Shown: positions 49,819 to 59,188, numbered from the stretch's first letter. The stretch: DNA of 64,000 nucleotides from Dongshaea marina (GCF_003072645.1 NZ_CP028897.1:4968833-5032832), one strand, 5' to 3'. The notes: generated from the letters alone by a model not told the origin. A program made the numbers and translations.

Positions 49819-50901
49819 ATGCAATTTTATAATCAGCCGGATCAGCGCTCGGCGCTGGAGGCGATCACCGATGCGCAGCGTATCGCCTTTGCTCCGTTTG
49901 CGTTTCAGGCGACAGTGGCGCTGGTCCGCCTCGGAATCCTTGAGCTTATCTCACAAAAGGGTAAGCAGGGAGAGACGGTCTGCGCGCTGGCCGAGGAGCT
50001 GAAGATCTCTGAGTATGGGATCAAGGTCCTGTTGGATATGGGGTTGAGCTGCCGTCTGGTATGGCTGCGAGAGGATCAGTATTACGTCCTGGATAAGGTG
50101 GGGATGTTTCTGCTGAGCGATCCCATGACTCAGGCGAACCTAAATTTCAGTCAGGATGTCTGTTATCAGGGATTATTTCACCTGATGGAGGCTATTCGTG
50201 AAGAGAAGCCCTGCGGACTAAAAGTGTTTGGGGATTGGGAGACCATCTACCCGGCCCTTGGGATCTTGCCCGAGCCTGCCAGGCAGAGCTGGTTTGACTT
50301 TGATCATTACTATTCTGACCGCTCCTTCCCCGAGGCCCTGGAGCTTATCTTTGCCGATAAACCCCGGCATATCCTGGATGTGGGGGGGAATACAGGTAAG
50401 TGGGCCCTTGAGTGTGTGCGCCACGATCCCGATGTTCAGCTCACCATCATGGATCTTCCCGAGCAGCTTGCCCTGATGCGGGATGCGGTCAAGGCCGCAG
50501 GCTATGAGGGGCGAATCGATGGGCTGGAGGCCAACCTGCTTGATGAGGGCAACCTATTTCCGGATGAGCTGGATAGAGTCTGGATGAGCCAGTTTCTCGA
50601 TTGCTTTAGCGAATCTCAGATCCTCGCTATTTTGCGCAAGGTTGCCCAAAAGATGGATCGCAACAGTCGCCTGTATATCATGGAGACCTTTTGGGATCGC
50701 CAGGCGTTTGAGGCCGCGGCCTATAGCGTCAACGCAACCTCGCTCTACTTTAGCTGCATGGCTAACGGTAACAGCCGGATGTATCACTCCAAAGATATGA
50801 TCCACTTGCTGCATCAAGCAGGGCTGGTGGTCGAGCAGGATACGGATAATCTCGGGGCCGGGCACACACTGCTGCGTTGTTGCTTAAGGCCTGAGGAGTA
50901 A
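49819..50901 (+). CDS. apeB: SAM-dependent O-methyltransferase, apeB-like
   Basis: This 360-residue enzyme has an N-terminal dimerisation/helix-turn-helix-like part (about 15-100) and a class I methyltransferase domain with the SAM motif ILDVGGNTGKWALECV. It is related to hydroxyneurosporene-type O-methyltransferases. It probably methylates a phenol on the aryl head group. The ATG at 49819 sits just past an intrinsic terminator. It ends in a strong terminator at 50907. Confidence 0.8.
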   Translation: MQFYNQPDQRSALEAITDAQRIAFAPFAFQATVALVRLGILELISQKGKQGETVCALAEELKISEYGIKVLLDMGLSCRLVWLREDQYYVLDKVGMFLLSDPMTQANLNFSQDVCYQGLFHLMEAIREEKPCGLKVFGDWETIYPALGILPEPARQSWFDFDHYYSDRSFPEALELIFADKPRHILDVGGNTGKWALECVRHDPDVQLTIMDLPEQLALMRDAVKAAGYEGRIDGLEANLLDEGNLFPDELDRVWMSQFLDCFSESQILAILRKVAQKMDRNSRLYIMETFWDRQAFEAAAYSVNATSLYFSCMANGNSRMYHSKDMIHLLHQAGLVVEQDTDNLGAGHTLLRCCLRPEE

Positions 50902-50906
50902 CTTGT

Positions 50907-50946
50907 AACCCAAGTCACCGCTCTTTGTGATGGTGACTTGGGTTTT
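50907..50946 (+). terminator. Strong intrinsic terminator after the apeB-like gene
   Basis: AACCCAAGTCACC pairs with GGTGACTTGGGTT, a perfect 13-bp stem with a 12-base loop, followed by TTT. It marks the end of the plus arm of the pigment cluster. Confidence 0.85.
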
Positions 50947-51153
50947 CCCATCTATATTGGGTAACAATGTATGTGGGTGCTTACAATCATTCGAAGTTAG
51001 GTCAGCATTCATTTTATATTCCCCAACAAAAGAATTTGATATATCACTTCCCTGTTAACTGATTCTTCACAGCACTTATCCCATCACTTGCTATTGTCTT
51101 TTTGGCATCTCAAGGTTTAAGGTGAGTTTTTTCATCACTGAGGGAAACAGCAC

Positions 51154-51462
51154 GTGAATATAAAAAAATTAATAACCTTGGCATTTCCTCTGCTGGCTTC
51201 ATCCAATGTGCTGGCCAGCATACCCGATGAGAAATCTTATGATCAGTGTGTCAGCCAGTACGTGTATCCCATTGAGGATAAGGCGGTTGCCCGGGAGGCG
51301 AAGCATGCCTGTAGTGAGCTGCATGACTCCTATTCTTTACTGGGGGATGATGACACCAATTATTACCAATGTATTCTGGATGGTTCAGCGACTGTGAATA
51401 ATGTGATCGCCCTTCGGGAAATGAAGAAGAGCTGTGAGCAAAAGTATCGAAGCCTCTGGTAA
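51154..51462 (+). CDS. Small secreted protein of unknown function
   Basis: This 102-residue protein has a signal peptide (LITLAFPLLASSNVLA) and a mature part of about 80 residues with four Cys residues, suggesting two disulphides in the periplasm. It is rich in acidic residues (LLGDDDTNYYQC). It starts at GTG 51154 after AGGGAA. I recognise no family. Confidence 0.6.
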   Translation: MNIKKLITLAFPLLASSNVLASIPDEKSYDQCVSQYVYPIEDKAVAREAKHACSELHDSYSLLGDDDTNYYQCILDGSATVNNVIALREMKKSCEQKYRSLW

Positions 51463-51603
51463 AGAAACCTGCCTTCTTGTGCATTAGGAGAGTCAAATTT
51501 ATTGATTCGTCTGGCCGAGAATGCGAGTCGATTGAGCTTCTGTTAAGTCTCAGGTGTTAGATTTTTATTTATCAATGCCGCAGCTAACATCGAGAGATCA
51601 CAG

Positions 51604-51768
51604 ATGAATACTAAAACAGCAGTTCTTAATCAGGAGTCAACAGGGAAGTATTTTATTAAAAACGCCATGCTGGTGGTTGGTGCCCTGGCAATTGCCGGTG
51701 CATTCTTATTGGCTCCCGGGGTTCTTGGGATCTTGGGGGCATTTAACCGAGCCCAAGGTTTTTTGTAG
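51604..51768 (+). CDS. Small single-pass membrane protein, 54 residues
   Basis: The frame starts MNTKTAVLNQESTGKYF and has one hydrophobic helix (NAMLVVGALAIAGAFLLAPG) and a short tail. GAGAGATC lies before the ATG. It is a credible small membrane protein of unknown role. Confidence 0.45.
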   Translation: MNTKTAVLNQESTGKYFIKNAMLVVGALAIAGAFLLAPGVLGILGAFNRAQGFL

Positions 51769-52041
51769 CCGTTGAGCTTAATAGGGCACCTCGCCCCGCG
51801 GGGTGTCATTGAGCAAGATTAAGAGCCTGCTCGGCACCCGATAGTTGTGAGAGACAGATGTTTCACCCCCTTCGTTAGTTCAGCGTGAGCATAGTCCGAT
51901 GATGCAGGGCTTTTGCTGCTCAATGACTGAAAAGCGCCATGGAATGACGCTTAAACGCGCGATCAATACCTGATAACCCTCGCTCTTTGAACCGCGCATG
52001 ATAGCATTCGGTGCTTTGGGAAAAATTCAAAGAGAGTTTGC
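51769..52041. other. Intergenic region
   Basis: About 270 bases without a supported gene. A GC-rich palindrome, CCCCGCGGGG (about 51793-51802), could be a transcript-end hairpin for the small membrane protein. Confidence 0.4.
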
Positions 52042-52356
52042 ATGTTGTTACACCATCTTCATCCGATCTGGAGCGGCCTCGGTTTGGCTGTGATAGTGCT
52101 GCTGATCGTATCTTATCTCTGGTATAGCAGAAAGCATCGTTTGCAGGTTTGGAAAGAGGTTCGGATCGGTTTTAATGGCTTGATCCCTGACTCTGAGCTG
52201 GCCCGGGTTGAGTTCTCCCACGGTGAGCAGGGGGTGCTGGTGACTCTCAGGACAGTCGAGAAGCGAAGCCTTAAGGGAGCGAGGCGCCGATACGCGGATT
52301 ACCTGACTCGCCGCCAGGGTGGACCTGTTCCACCCGAGCACCTTGCCGGAAAATAA
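52042..52356 (+). CDS. Single-pass membrane protein, hypothetical
   Basis: This 104-residue protein has one N-terminal hydrophobic helix (LGLAVIVLLIVSYLWYS) and a basic, soluble C-terminal part (KGARRRYADYLTRRQGG). It ends in a good intrinsic terminator. No family is recognised. Confidence 0.6.
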   Translation: MLLHHLHPIWSGLGLAVIVLLIVSYLWYSRKHRLQVWKEVRIGFNGLIPDSELARVEFSHGEQGVLVTLRTVEKRSLKGARRRYADYLTRRQGGPVPPEHLAGK

Positions 52357-52390
52357 TCAAAGGGGCCCATCGATGGCCCTTTGATTTTTT
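52355..52390 (+). terminator. Intrinsic terminator
   Basis: AATCAAAGGG pairs with CCCTTTGATT around GCCCATCGATGG, then TTTT. It ends the 104-residue membrane-protein gene and faces the convergent gloA remnant. Confidence 0.8.
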
Positions 52391-52408
52391 AGTTGCTGGC
52401 CCTTATTT

Positions 52409-52781
52409 TTATTGGGCTGCAATCAGTTCGACCTTGTAACCATCCGGGTCTTCAATGAAGGCGATCACAGTGGTGCCTCCCAGTACAGGCCCCGGCTCGC
52501 GGGTCACCTGGCCACCAGCGGCTTTTATCTGCTCACATTGCTGGTAGATATCTTCGGACTCGATGGCTATGTGTCCATAGGCGTCACCAAGCTGATAACT
52601 ATCTATAGGTCAGTTCCAGAACGGCACCCTCAGATTCGTCGCCATAGCCCACGAAGGCCAGGGTATAGCGATATTCTGTGTTGTCTATCTTACGCAGCAG
52701 ACTCATCCCGAGCAGCTCTGTATAGAAGTGAATGGATCGCTCTAAGTCAGCAACCCGCAGCATGGTATGTAGTATTTTCAT
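52409..52781 (-). pseudogene. gloA: GloA, lactoylglutathione lyase (glyoxalase I), disrupted
   Basis: The N-terminal part ([20 protein letters not shown]...VLELTYR) matches glyoxalase I, which detoxifies methylglyoxal with glutathione. After the Tyr of ELTY an in-frame stop appears. In another frame the rest continues ([20 protein letters not shown], then [20 protein letters not shown]) to TAA at 52409. Compared with E. coli GloA the residues NWGV-D at the junction are missing: about 11 bases appear deleted. The gene is therefore probably inactive unless the sequence is wrong. Confidence 0.8.
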
Positions 52782-52875
52782 GAGTAACCTTCAAGGGTTA
52801 GCCGCAGGCGGGTCTAACGCCTGCGGAAAGTGAGGTAACTGTTACTCCGTCTCAGTGGAGCGAAGTAACCCTGGA

Positions 52876-53385
52876 TTAATCCTGGTAAGCCCCCGCCGAG
52901 TAGGTCAGCTCATAGCTGTGGCTGTAGATTTCAATGATGTTGCCAAAGGGATCTTCCATATACACCATGCGATAGGGCTTCTCTCCCGGATAATACTCGC
53001 GAATCGGCATCCGCTGCTTGCCTCCGGCTGCAACTATCTTGGCTGCCAGCCCCTCGATGTCCGGATCCTGCACGCTAAAGTGGAAGACACCGGTTTTCCA
53101 GAACTCAAAGTTATCTTCTGGTTGCTGTGAGTTTGGAAACTCAAACAACTCGATGCCAATTTTGTCACCGGTCGCCAGGTGCGCAATCTTAAACTCTCCC
53201 CAGTTTGGACCGAACACATCGCTACACATCACTCCGATGACACTATCATCTTCTGTGATTGTGGTGGGCTCCATGATGAGATACCAACCCATCACCTGGG
53301 TGTAAAACTCAACGGCTTTCTCAAGGTTGGGAACCGAGATCCCTATGTGTGAGAAGGTACGTGGAAAAGTAGTTTGCTGGTTCAT
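52876..53385 (-). CDS. VOC-family protein (glyoxalase/dioxygenase-like)
   Basis: This 169-residue vicinal-oxygen-chelate protein has two beta-alpha-beta-beta-beta units: FSHIGISVPNLEKAVEFYTQ (metal His) and VFHFSVQDPDIEGLAAKI, ending DPFGNIIEIYSHSYE (metal Glu). Substrate is unknown. The ATG at 53385 has AGGAG upstream. It is divergent from a LysR regulator, which probably controls it. Confidence 0.82.
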   Translation of the reverse strand: MNQQTTFPRTFSHIGISVPNLEKAVEFYTQVMGWYLIMEPTTITEDDSVIGVMCSDVFGPNWGEFKIAHLATGDKIGIELFEFPNSQQPEDNFEFWKTGVFHFSVQDPDIEGLAAKIVAAGGKQRMPIREYYPGEKPYRMVYMEDPFGNIIEIYSHSYELTYSAGAYQD

Positions 53386-53533
53386 AATAAGCTCCTGGTT
53401 AATCTCTTGGTCGCTAAATGGGCTCTGCTCTGTCTGGCGTGCCCTTTCGATGAGCAAAGATTAATCACAAGCGTTGTGCATGTGAAATTATCATTTATTA
53501 TAAAAATAATAATTTTCTGTTATGTGATAGCCC

Positions 53534-54403
53534 ATGGTAAACAGCAACTGGCTTAAGACCTTTGCGACTTTAGTTGAAACCGGCCATTTCACCCGCACGG
53601 CCGAGAGGCTGGCGATGACTCAGCCCGGGGTGACCCAACATATTAAGAAGCTCGAGTCCTACTATAAAGCGGAGTTGATTGAGCGCCATGGTAAGCAGTT
53701 TGAGCTCACACCTGCCGGACACAAAGTTTATCAATTTGCCCTGGAGTGGCTTGGAAAAGAGCGCGATCTTAAAGAACAGTTGGTGATTGACGATCCCTTC
53801 CTCGGGAGCTGCCGCTTAGCCAGCCCGGGGGCGCTCTCTCTTAAGTTCTATCCCAGGCTTCTGGCTTGGCAAGCCTGCCATCCGGAGCTTTCGATCCACT
53901 TTGAAGTTGCTCCGAATCAGCGGATTATCCAGGATATCATCCATGACAGGGTTGATCTGGGATGGGTGACCTCTTTGCCGGATCATCCTCAGATCCAGTC
54001 AGACTGTGTCGGGCAGATGCCCCTGTGTCTGGTGACTCCAGGGCATCTGTCAGGTGCCGACTTCAGCGAGCTGCAGACCCTTGGGTTTATCAATCATCCC
54101 GATGGCTTTCACCACGCAGAGTTGATGCTGAGCAGCTGCTATGGGAGCTTGTTTCAGGGCATGGCACGACTCAAGCTATCCGGTACAATCAACCAGCTTG
54201 GTATGCTTATCGATCCCGTAGCGGAGGGACTGGGTTTTACTGTGGTACCCCAGGCTGTGGTCGATCACTATCCAAACTCCGCTGCACTGACTATACTGAC
54301 TCACCCTGATGTGAAGGAGTCTGTGTATCAAATTCGCCGCAGCTACAAGCCCCTGGCGGCTCGCTATGAGAAAATCATTGAGCTTTCCAGAGGGTGGGTG
54401 TGA
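53534..54403 (+). CDS. LysR-family transcriptional regulator
   Basis: This 289-residue regulator has an N-terminal winged helix-turn-helix (WLKTFATLVETGHFTRTAER, LAMTQPGVTQHIKKLE) and a C-terminal ligand-binding domain. It lies back to back with the VOC gene, with a 148-base gap that should hold the shared operator, and probably regulates that gene and itself. Confidence 0.9.
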   Translation: MVNSNWLKTFATLVETGHFTRTAERLAMTQPGVTQHIKKLESYYKAELIERHGKQFELTPAGHKVYQFALEWLGKERDLKEQLVIDDPFLGSCRLASPGALSLKFYPRLLAWQACHPELSIHFEVAPNQRIIQDIIHDRVDLGWVTSLPDHPQIQSDCVGQMPLCLVTPGHLSGADFSELQTLGFINHPDGFHHAELMLSSCYGSLFQGMARLKLSGTINQLGMLIDPVAEGLGFTVVPQAVVDHYPNSAALTILTHPDVKESVYQIRRSYKPLAARYEKIIELSRGWV

Positions 54404-54478
54404 GTACTCACTCCCGCTTTGTGGTTTGATATTCTTCAAGACTCGTCTCGTATCACCGCAATGGATGAGGAGGTTTTG

Positions 54479-55501
54479 ATGATCAAGTGCGCCGTCATCG
54501 GCTATGGCCTGTCTGCCAGAGTATTTCACCTGCCATTTCTAAATAGCATTGATGATTTTAAGGTTGTTGGAGTAAGTACTCGCCAACAGCAGGAGCTTAA
54601 TCAGGATTACCCACAGGTGCAGGGATATTCCGATCCTCACCAGCTTTTGGATGAGACCGATGCTGAACTGGTGGTGATCACGGCTCCCAATGATGTTCAT
54701 TTCGAGCTGGCTGCCAAGGCGCTGGGCCTGGGTAAGCATGTGGTTTTGGAAAAACCCTTTGTGACTACTGCTGCTGAGGGGGAGGAGCTGATTAAGATCG
54801 CTTCTGAGCAGCAGCGCCATCTGAGTGTCTATCATAACCGGCGCTGGGACAGTGACTTTGTGACCCTCAGGGCCCTGATTGAATCAGGTCGATTGGGGGA
54901 GCTTAAGTTTCTGGAATCTCACTTCGATCGTTTTCGTCCCATCCCCAGAGAGCGTTGGCGTGAGCAACCCGGAAAGGGCACCGGGATCTGGTTTGACCTG
55001 GGATCGCACCTCTTAGATCAGGCCCTTCATCTGCTCGGTACCCCGCAGCAGCTCACCGCAAGTCTCAGGGCGATGCGCCCGGGCTCTCAGACCTGTGATT
55101 ATTTCCATGTGGTGCTGCACTACCCGGATAAAGAGCTGGTGCTGCACTCAAGCCCCTTCTGTGCAGGGACCTTTAACCGCTTTGTGGCCCAGGGCACCCT
55201 TGGCTCTTACACCAAACAGGGGTTGGATCCTCAGGAGGACAGGCTGCGTGACGGAATCGAGCCTGTCGGGGATTGGGCTAAGGATGTCGAGAGCGGAATC
55301 CTGAATACCGAGCTTGGTTCTGAGCCGATAGAGTCAGTTACCGGCGGCTATCAGCACTACTACCTGGAGCTGGCTGCTGCGATCCGAGGTGAGGGCTCAC
55401 TACCGGTTCCGGCCGCTGAAGCGCTTGAGTGTATCCGGTTGCTGGAGCTTGCCGAACAAAGCTCCCGGGAGGGAAGAACCCTAAGCTGCGATCAGCAGTA
55501 A
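54479..55501 (+). CDS. Gfo/Idh/MocA-family oxidoreductase
   Basis: This 340-residue NAD(P)-dependent sugar-type dehydrogenase has the Rossmann start CAVIGYGLSARVFHLPFL, the EKPF motif (VVLEKPFVTTAAEGEEL) and the catalytic segment with WFDLGSHLLDQALHLLG (His). Length and motifs resemble E. coli YdgJ/YhhX. The ATG at 54479 has GAGGAGG upstream. Substrate unknown. Confidence 0.88.
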   Translation: MIKCAVIGYGLSARVFHLPFLNSIDDFKVVGVSTRQQQELNQDYPQVQGYSDPHQLLDETDAELVVITAPNDVHFELAAKALGLGKHVVLEKPFVTTAAEGEELIKIASEQQRHLSVYHNRRWDSDFVTLRALIESGRLGELKFLESHFDRFRPIPRERWREQPGKGTGIWFDLGSHLLDQALHLLGTPQQLTASLRAMRPGSQTCDYFHVVLHYPDKELVLHSSPFCAGTFNRFVAQGTLGSYTKQGLDPQEDRLRDGIEPVGDWAKDVESGILNTELGSEPIESVTGGYQHYYLELAAAIRGEGSLPVPAAEALECIRLLELAEQSSREGRTLSCDQQ

Positions 55502-55764
55502 AATAACAAGGGTGTGGCTCTTTTTTGTATTATTCCGGCAACGTCATTTTTCGAGTCAGGGGTGGCGAGTTGGGGAGCTCGAGCACATGGATGTGATCGC
55601 GCGAAGCGAGCTTTTGCTGACTTTTGGCGATACAAAAGTCAGGCGCTGCCGAGCACACCCGGCATCTGAGGTGAAGGCACAAAATCACTGCCAATATGGC
55701 AAATAGATTGTCCTGGAAACAGAAGGACAGGAGGAGGCGGGAAAGACCGCATTCAGCCATAAAA
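55502..55764. other. Intergenic region with a perfect 10-bp hairpin
   Basis: About 260 bases without a supported gene. CTGACTTTTG pairs exactly with CAAAAGTCAG around GCGATA (55617-55642). Open frames on both strands here lack start signals. A small RNA is possible but not shown. Confidence 0.4.
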
Positions 55765-55794
55765 TAAAAAGGGTCGCTATTGCGACCCTTTTTA
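55765..55794. terminator. Bidirectional intrinsic terminator
   Basis: TAAAAAGGGTCGC and GCGACCCTTTTTA form a perfect stem with loop TATT. A/T runs on each side let it act in both directions. It ends the minus-strand chemoreceptor-porin unit. Confidence 0.85.
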
Positions 55795-55809
55795 ATGATT
55801 AACCCTTAG

Positions 55810-56214
55810 CTACTTTAGGGTGTAGAGCACCTTCACCGAATCGTTGAGATCCTTGCTGTCGATATAGCCGATGGTGTTGGGGCTATTGGCCACAGTGGCC
55901 AGCATCACCTCGGAATTACCCACAGTCTTGGGTGGATCCGCCTTGCCGGTAAACAGCAGCTTGGCCCAGTAGGCCTTGAGCTGTGCCTCACGCTTGCGCA
56001 GCAGTTTCACATTAAAGTAATCCCGGGTTGGTCCCTCCTCCAGGGAGAGCAGTTGCACCCGGCCGATTCCCGGCAATTTTTTGATCTTGCCAAGGAATAG
56101 CTTCTGCGCCTCTTTCTTGGTTAGCTGAGGCGCATTGGGGTTACCGATAACCACCACTTCAGCCATGGCAAAGCTGGAGCAGCAGAGTACGAGTAGTGAT
56201 ATTAATAGTTTCAT
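55810..56214 (-). CDS. Small periplasmic phosphate-binding-like (PstS-like) protein
   Basis: This 134-residue exported protein has a signal peptide (LLISLLVLCCSSFAMA). The mature part has the pattern IGNPNAPQLTKKEAQKLFLG and NSPNTIGYIDSKDLNDSV, resembling small PstS-like phosphate ABC substrate-binding domains. No ABC transporter is nearby. The ATG at 56214 is six bases after AGGAGG. It follows the porin gene and ends at a terminator. Confidence 0.75.
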   Translation of the reverse strand: MKLLISLLVLCCSSFAMAEVVVIGNPNAPQLTKKEAQKLFLGKIKKLPGIGRVQLLSLEEGPTRDYFNVKLLRKREAQLKAYWAKLLFTGKADPPKTVGNSEVMLATVANSPNTIGYIDSKDLNDSVKVLYTLK

Positions 56215-56224
56215 CATCTACCTC

Positions 56225-57556
56225 CTAAAAAGCTGCGTCCAGCACCAGGCTATACACCATGGTGTGGGTTGCACCAGTTTCACTAGCGATCAGGCCGGAT
56301 AGCTGACCATTGGTGCCACCAAACCAGCCGGAGTAGGTGATATCCGCCTTGAGGGCCAGGTTATCCATAAAGTCCCAACGGGTCCCCACTGAATAGCTGG
56401 TGCGGCGTCCATCAAAGTATGCTGATGATACCGGACTGCTTGCCCGGTTGCCGTTATCATTGGTGCGCATAAAGGCGGCATTCACATAGGGGGTAAACTC
56501 GTTAATTCGATACCCCAGGGTCAGGTAGCCCCCGTCGTTATCCGGGTACATGCCTGCGACCTGAACCCGCACCAACTCGGAGATTACCAGGTACTCGCCA
56601 TCGTCATAGCTAAAGCCGATACCTCCAAACCACCCCTGACTACCATCCATTGTTGCTATAATTTGATTTGCTTTTGCCGCTCCATAGGTAGCAGATGGCC
56701 AGTATCCAACGTATGCTGGAGCATAGATGTTATGCGTGCCATCTGCTGGGTTATTGGCGGTGACATTGGTCTGGGCGTAGACGGCGCGGAAGTTCATCTC
56801 ATCCCAGTTCAGGTTCACATTCATCCCCAGTAGGTTATCGAAGGTGAAATCTGCACCGAAACTACTGTCTTCTTCATCGACCCGTGTTTCTCCGGCAAAT
56901 CCCTGGAAGGTCAGGGTTCCCCAGTCGAGATCCAGATCATAGATGAAGTCACCCCCGGTATAGGAGCTCAGAGGTACCGCATCATAGACTTCGCCGGGTG
57001 GTCGCGCCCAGGGCTGGGCATAGCCGACCTCCAGGTAGTCCGAATACATATAGAGCGGCATCCGCAGTTTACCGGCGCGCAGGCTCAGGCCGTTATCAAA
57101 GCCATGCTTAAGAAAAGCCCACTCAAACCTGGGCTTCCAGTTCTGATAGGCGCGGGCCACGATCTGGGTGGTGATGCTGGTGGCATCGGTAAAGTTGTAC
57201 TGCATCTGCAGGCCCACCAGTGAGCGCTGCTCGGTATCCACCTTCTCCTTGACCCCGGCATAACCCACATCATTACTGGCCTTGGCTACCGAGCCTGAGA
57301 AGAAGCCGTTGACGTTGAAGTTATCCATCGGGCTCGCCTCGTCGGCCTGAGCCACCACTCGCTCGGTTTGCTGCTTCGCCTCTTTAACCTCGGCGACTAC
57401 CTTTTTCTGCTGGGCCTGGGTCTTCATCACCTCGGCCTTCAGGGCCTTGAGCTGCTGTTCCAGTAGCTTGATCTTGGCTTCGAGTGTGGGATTAGCCTGG
57501 GCTAATAGGGGCACTGCTAAGCACAAGGGTAGCCAAATATATTTTTTCCACTCCAT
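56225..57556 (-). CDS. Outer-membrane porin with N-terminal coiled coil
   Basis: This 443-residue protein has a signal peptide, then a Lys/Glu/Gln-rich coiled coil (about 25-75: KIKLLEQQLKALKAEVMKTQ), then a beta-barrel with alternating aromatic strands and a C-terminal Phe (YSLVLDAAF). This fits DcaP-like or related trimeric porins. The ATG at 57556 has GGGAG upstream. It lies between the chemoreceptor and the binding-protein gene with short gaps (30 and 10 bases). Confidence 0.82.
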   Translation of the reverse strand: MEWKKYIWLPLCLAVPLLAQANPTLEAKIKLLEQQLKALKAEVMKTQAQQKKVVAEVKEAKQQTERVVAQADEASPMDNFNVNGFFSGSVAKASNDVGYAGVKEKVDTEQRSLVGLQMQYNFTDATSITTQIVARAYQNWKPRFEWAFLKHGFDNGLSLRAGKLRMPLYMYSDYLEVGYAQPWARPPGEVYDAVPLSSYTGGDFIYDLDLDWGTLTFQGFAGETRVDEEDSSFGADFTFDNLLGMNVNLNWDEMNFRAVYAQTNVTANNPADGTHNIYAPAYVGYWPSATYGAAKANQIIATMDGSQGWFGGIGFSYDDGEYLVISELVRVQVAGMYPDNDGGYLTLGYRINEFTPYVNAAFMRTNDNGNRASSPVSSAYFDGRRTSYSVGTRWDFMDNLALKADITYSGWFGGTNGQLSGLIASETGATHTMVYSLVLDAAF

Positions 57557-57586
57557 GGAGCTTCTCCCTTTGACTGTTGTTATCTG

Positions 57587-59188
57587 TTACACACGAAACT
57601 GATCCAATACCTCCTGCAACTGGGTTGCGACCTCCTGAATCTGATGGCTCACCTGATCCATCTCTTCAGAGCTTTGACTAACAATCATAGATACCTGCTC
57701 GATCTCGCTGATGTTGCTGCGAATTCGATTCGAGGATTCGGTTTGCTCTGTGGTCGAGGCGGCGATCTGGTTGTTAGCCTCATAGATGGCCTCAACCCGG
57801 GTGGTGATCTGGCTCAATGACTCATCCGCCTGATGAGACTGATCGACACTCTCATCGGCCTTGGAGGTGCCGCGTAAAATCGCTTCCACTGCTGATTGAG
57901 AGGATTTTTGAAGCTGATCCAACACCTGCTGGATCTCCTTGGTGGAGGATTGGGTGCGCGATGCCAGGGTGCGTACCTCGTCGGCAACCACGGCAAAACC
58001 CCGGCCCTGTTCACCGGCACGGGCAGCCTCAATGGCGGCGTTCAGCGCCAGCAGGTTGGTTTGCTCGGCGATCCCCTGAATGGTTTCAAGGATGGCGCCG
58101 ACGTTGCTGGAGTGGGCATCGAGCTGCTGAATCACCTCGGCGGCATTTTTAACTTCGTTAGCCAGCTGCTGAACCCCCTGGGCGGTGCTTTGTACTATCT
58201 GTTTACCTGTGTGTGCCGAGTCGTTGGCATCGCTTGCCTCAGTGGAGGCTTGGTTGGCAAAAGAGGAGACCTGCTGCACACTGTCGGCCATCATCTCTAT
58301 GGCTCCAGAGGCCTGAGTGACCGCGTCCTTTTGTGCCTGCACCGAGTCCTGGGTGCTGGAACTGGTCATGCTGAGAGTTTCGGTGACCCGGCTCAGGGTG
58401 CTGGTACTTTCTGTGATTGACTTGATGCTACGCTGGAGCTTTTCGATAAAGAGATTAAACCAGTGCACCAGCTCCTCTATCTCGGCGCTGCCCTTGTATT
58501 GGATTCGAACCGTGAGATCCCCCTCACCCTGAGCTATCTCTTTGAGGGAGTCACTGACCTTGGCGATGGAGCGAACCGTGGAGCGGATGCTCCAGGCGCT
58601 GACCAGCAACACCAGCAGTATGGTGATGCTTCCCAGCCAGAAGCCGACCGCCTTGGCGGTATGTGAGCTATCCAATGACTGGGCTATCACCTCGGAGAAG
58701 GCCTGATCACTGCTGTTTTTGAAGGTTCTGAGCTGATCTTCAAGCTCTTTCTTGAGTTGATTGATCTGCCGTGCCTGGCCACCGATGGCGCTCATATCTA
58801 TGGTGTCATCGATGATCCCCTGGGCCAGCCCGGTTCCCTGGCGAAGATAGATTTTCGCCATATTCGAGACCTTTTCCAGCTGGCGCTGCTCATCTGGCAA
58901 CAGCTGCTGCAATATATCGAGCTGGGTTTGCAGCTCCTTGTACTGTTTTTTGGCCGCAGTGATCGCATCTTCTTCGGCGGTGGTGACCGCGGCTTGCAGG
59001 CTCTGATCTATCTGTTTGATGGTCCCGTGGGCTATGGTGGCGGCCTCAAGGGCGGGGAAATAGATATTCTTGATCTGCGTCAGGCGCTTTTCGTTATCAC
59101 TGAGAGTCCAGTTATTGACGGAGAGATAAATCAAAAAACCGACAATGGCGGTAAGGGCTAGTAATCCGACCTTGTGACTAATGCGCAT
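57587..59188 (-). CDS. Methyl-accepting chemotaxis protein
   Basis: This 533-residue receptor has an N-terminal membrane helix ([15 protein letters not shown]), a periplasmic sensor of about 155 residues rich in Gln/Leu helices, a second membrane helix ([16 protein letters not shown]), a HAMP domain, and the signalling hairpin with [20 protein letters not shown] and [18 protein letters not shown]. The start is ATG 59188, eight bases after AAGGA; an ATG three codons earlier overlaps that site. It heads the unit with a porin and a binding protein, so it may sense the ligand they take up. Confidence 0.92.
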   Translation of the reverse strand: MRISHKVGLLALTAIVGFLIYLSVNNWTLSDNEKRLTQIKNIYFPALEAATIAHGTIKQIDQSLQAAVTTAEEDAITAAKKQYKELQTQLDILQQLLPDEQRQLEKVSNMAKIYLRQGTGLAQGIIDDTIDMSAIGGQARQINQLKKELEDQLRTFKNSSDQAFSEVIAQSLDSSHTAKAVGFWLGSITILLVLLVSAWSIRSTVRSIAKVSDSLKEIAQGEGDLTVRIQYKGSAEIEELVHWFNLFIEKLQRSIKSITESTSTLSRVTETLSMTSSSTQDSVQAQKDAVTQASGAIEMMADSVQQVSSFANQASTEASDANDSAHTGKQIVQSTAQGVQQLANEVKNAAEVIQQLDAHSSNVGAILETIQGIAEQTNLLALNAAIEAARAGEQGRGFAVVADEVRTLASRTQSSTKEIQQVLDQLQKSSQSAVEAILRGTSKADESVDQSHQADESLSQITTRVEAIYEANNQIAASTTEQTESSNRIRSNISEIEQVSMIVSQSSEEMDQVSHQIQEVATQLQEVLDQFRV

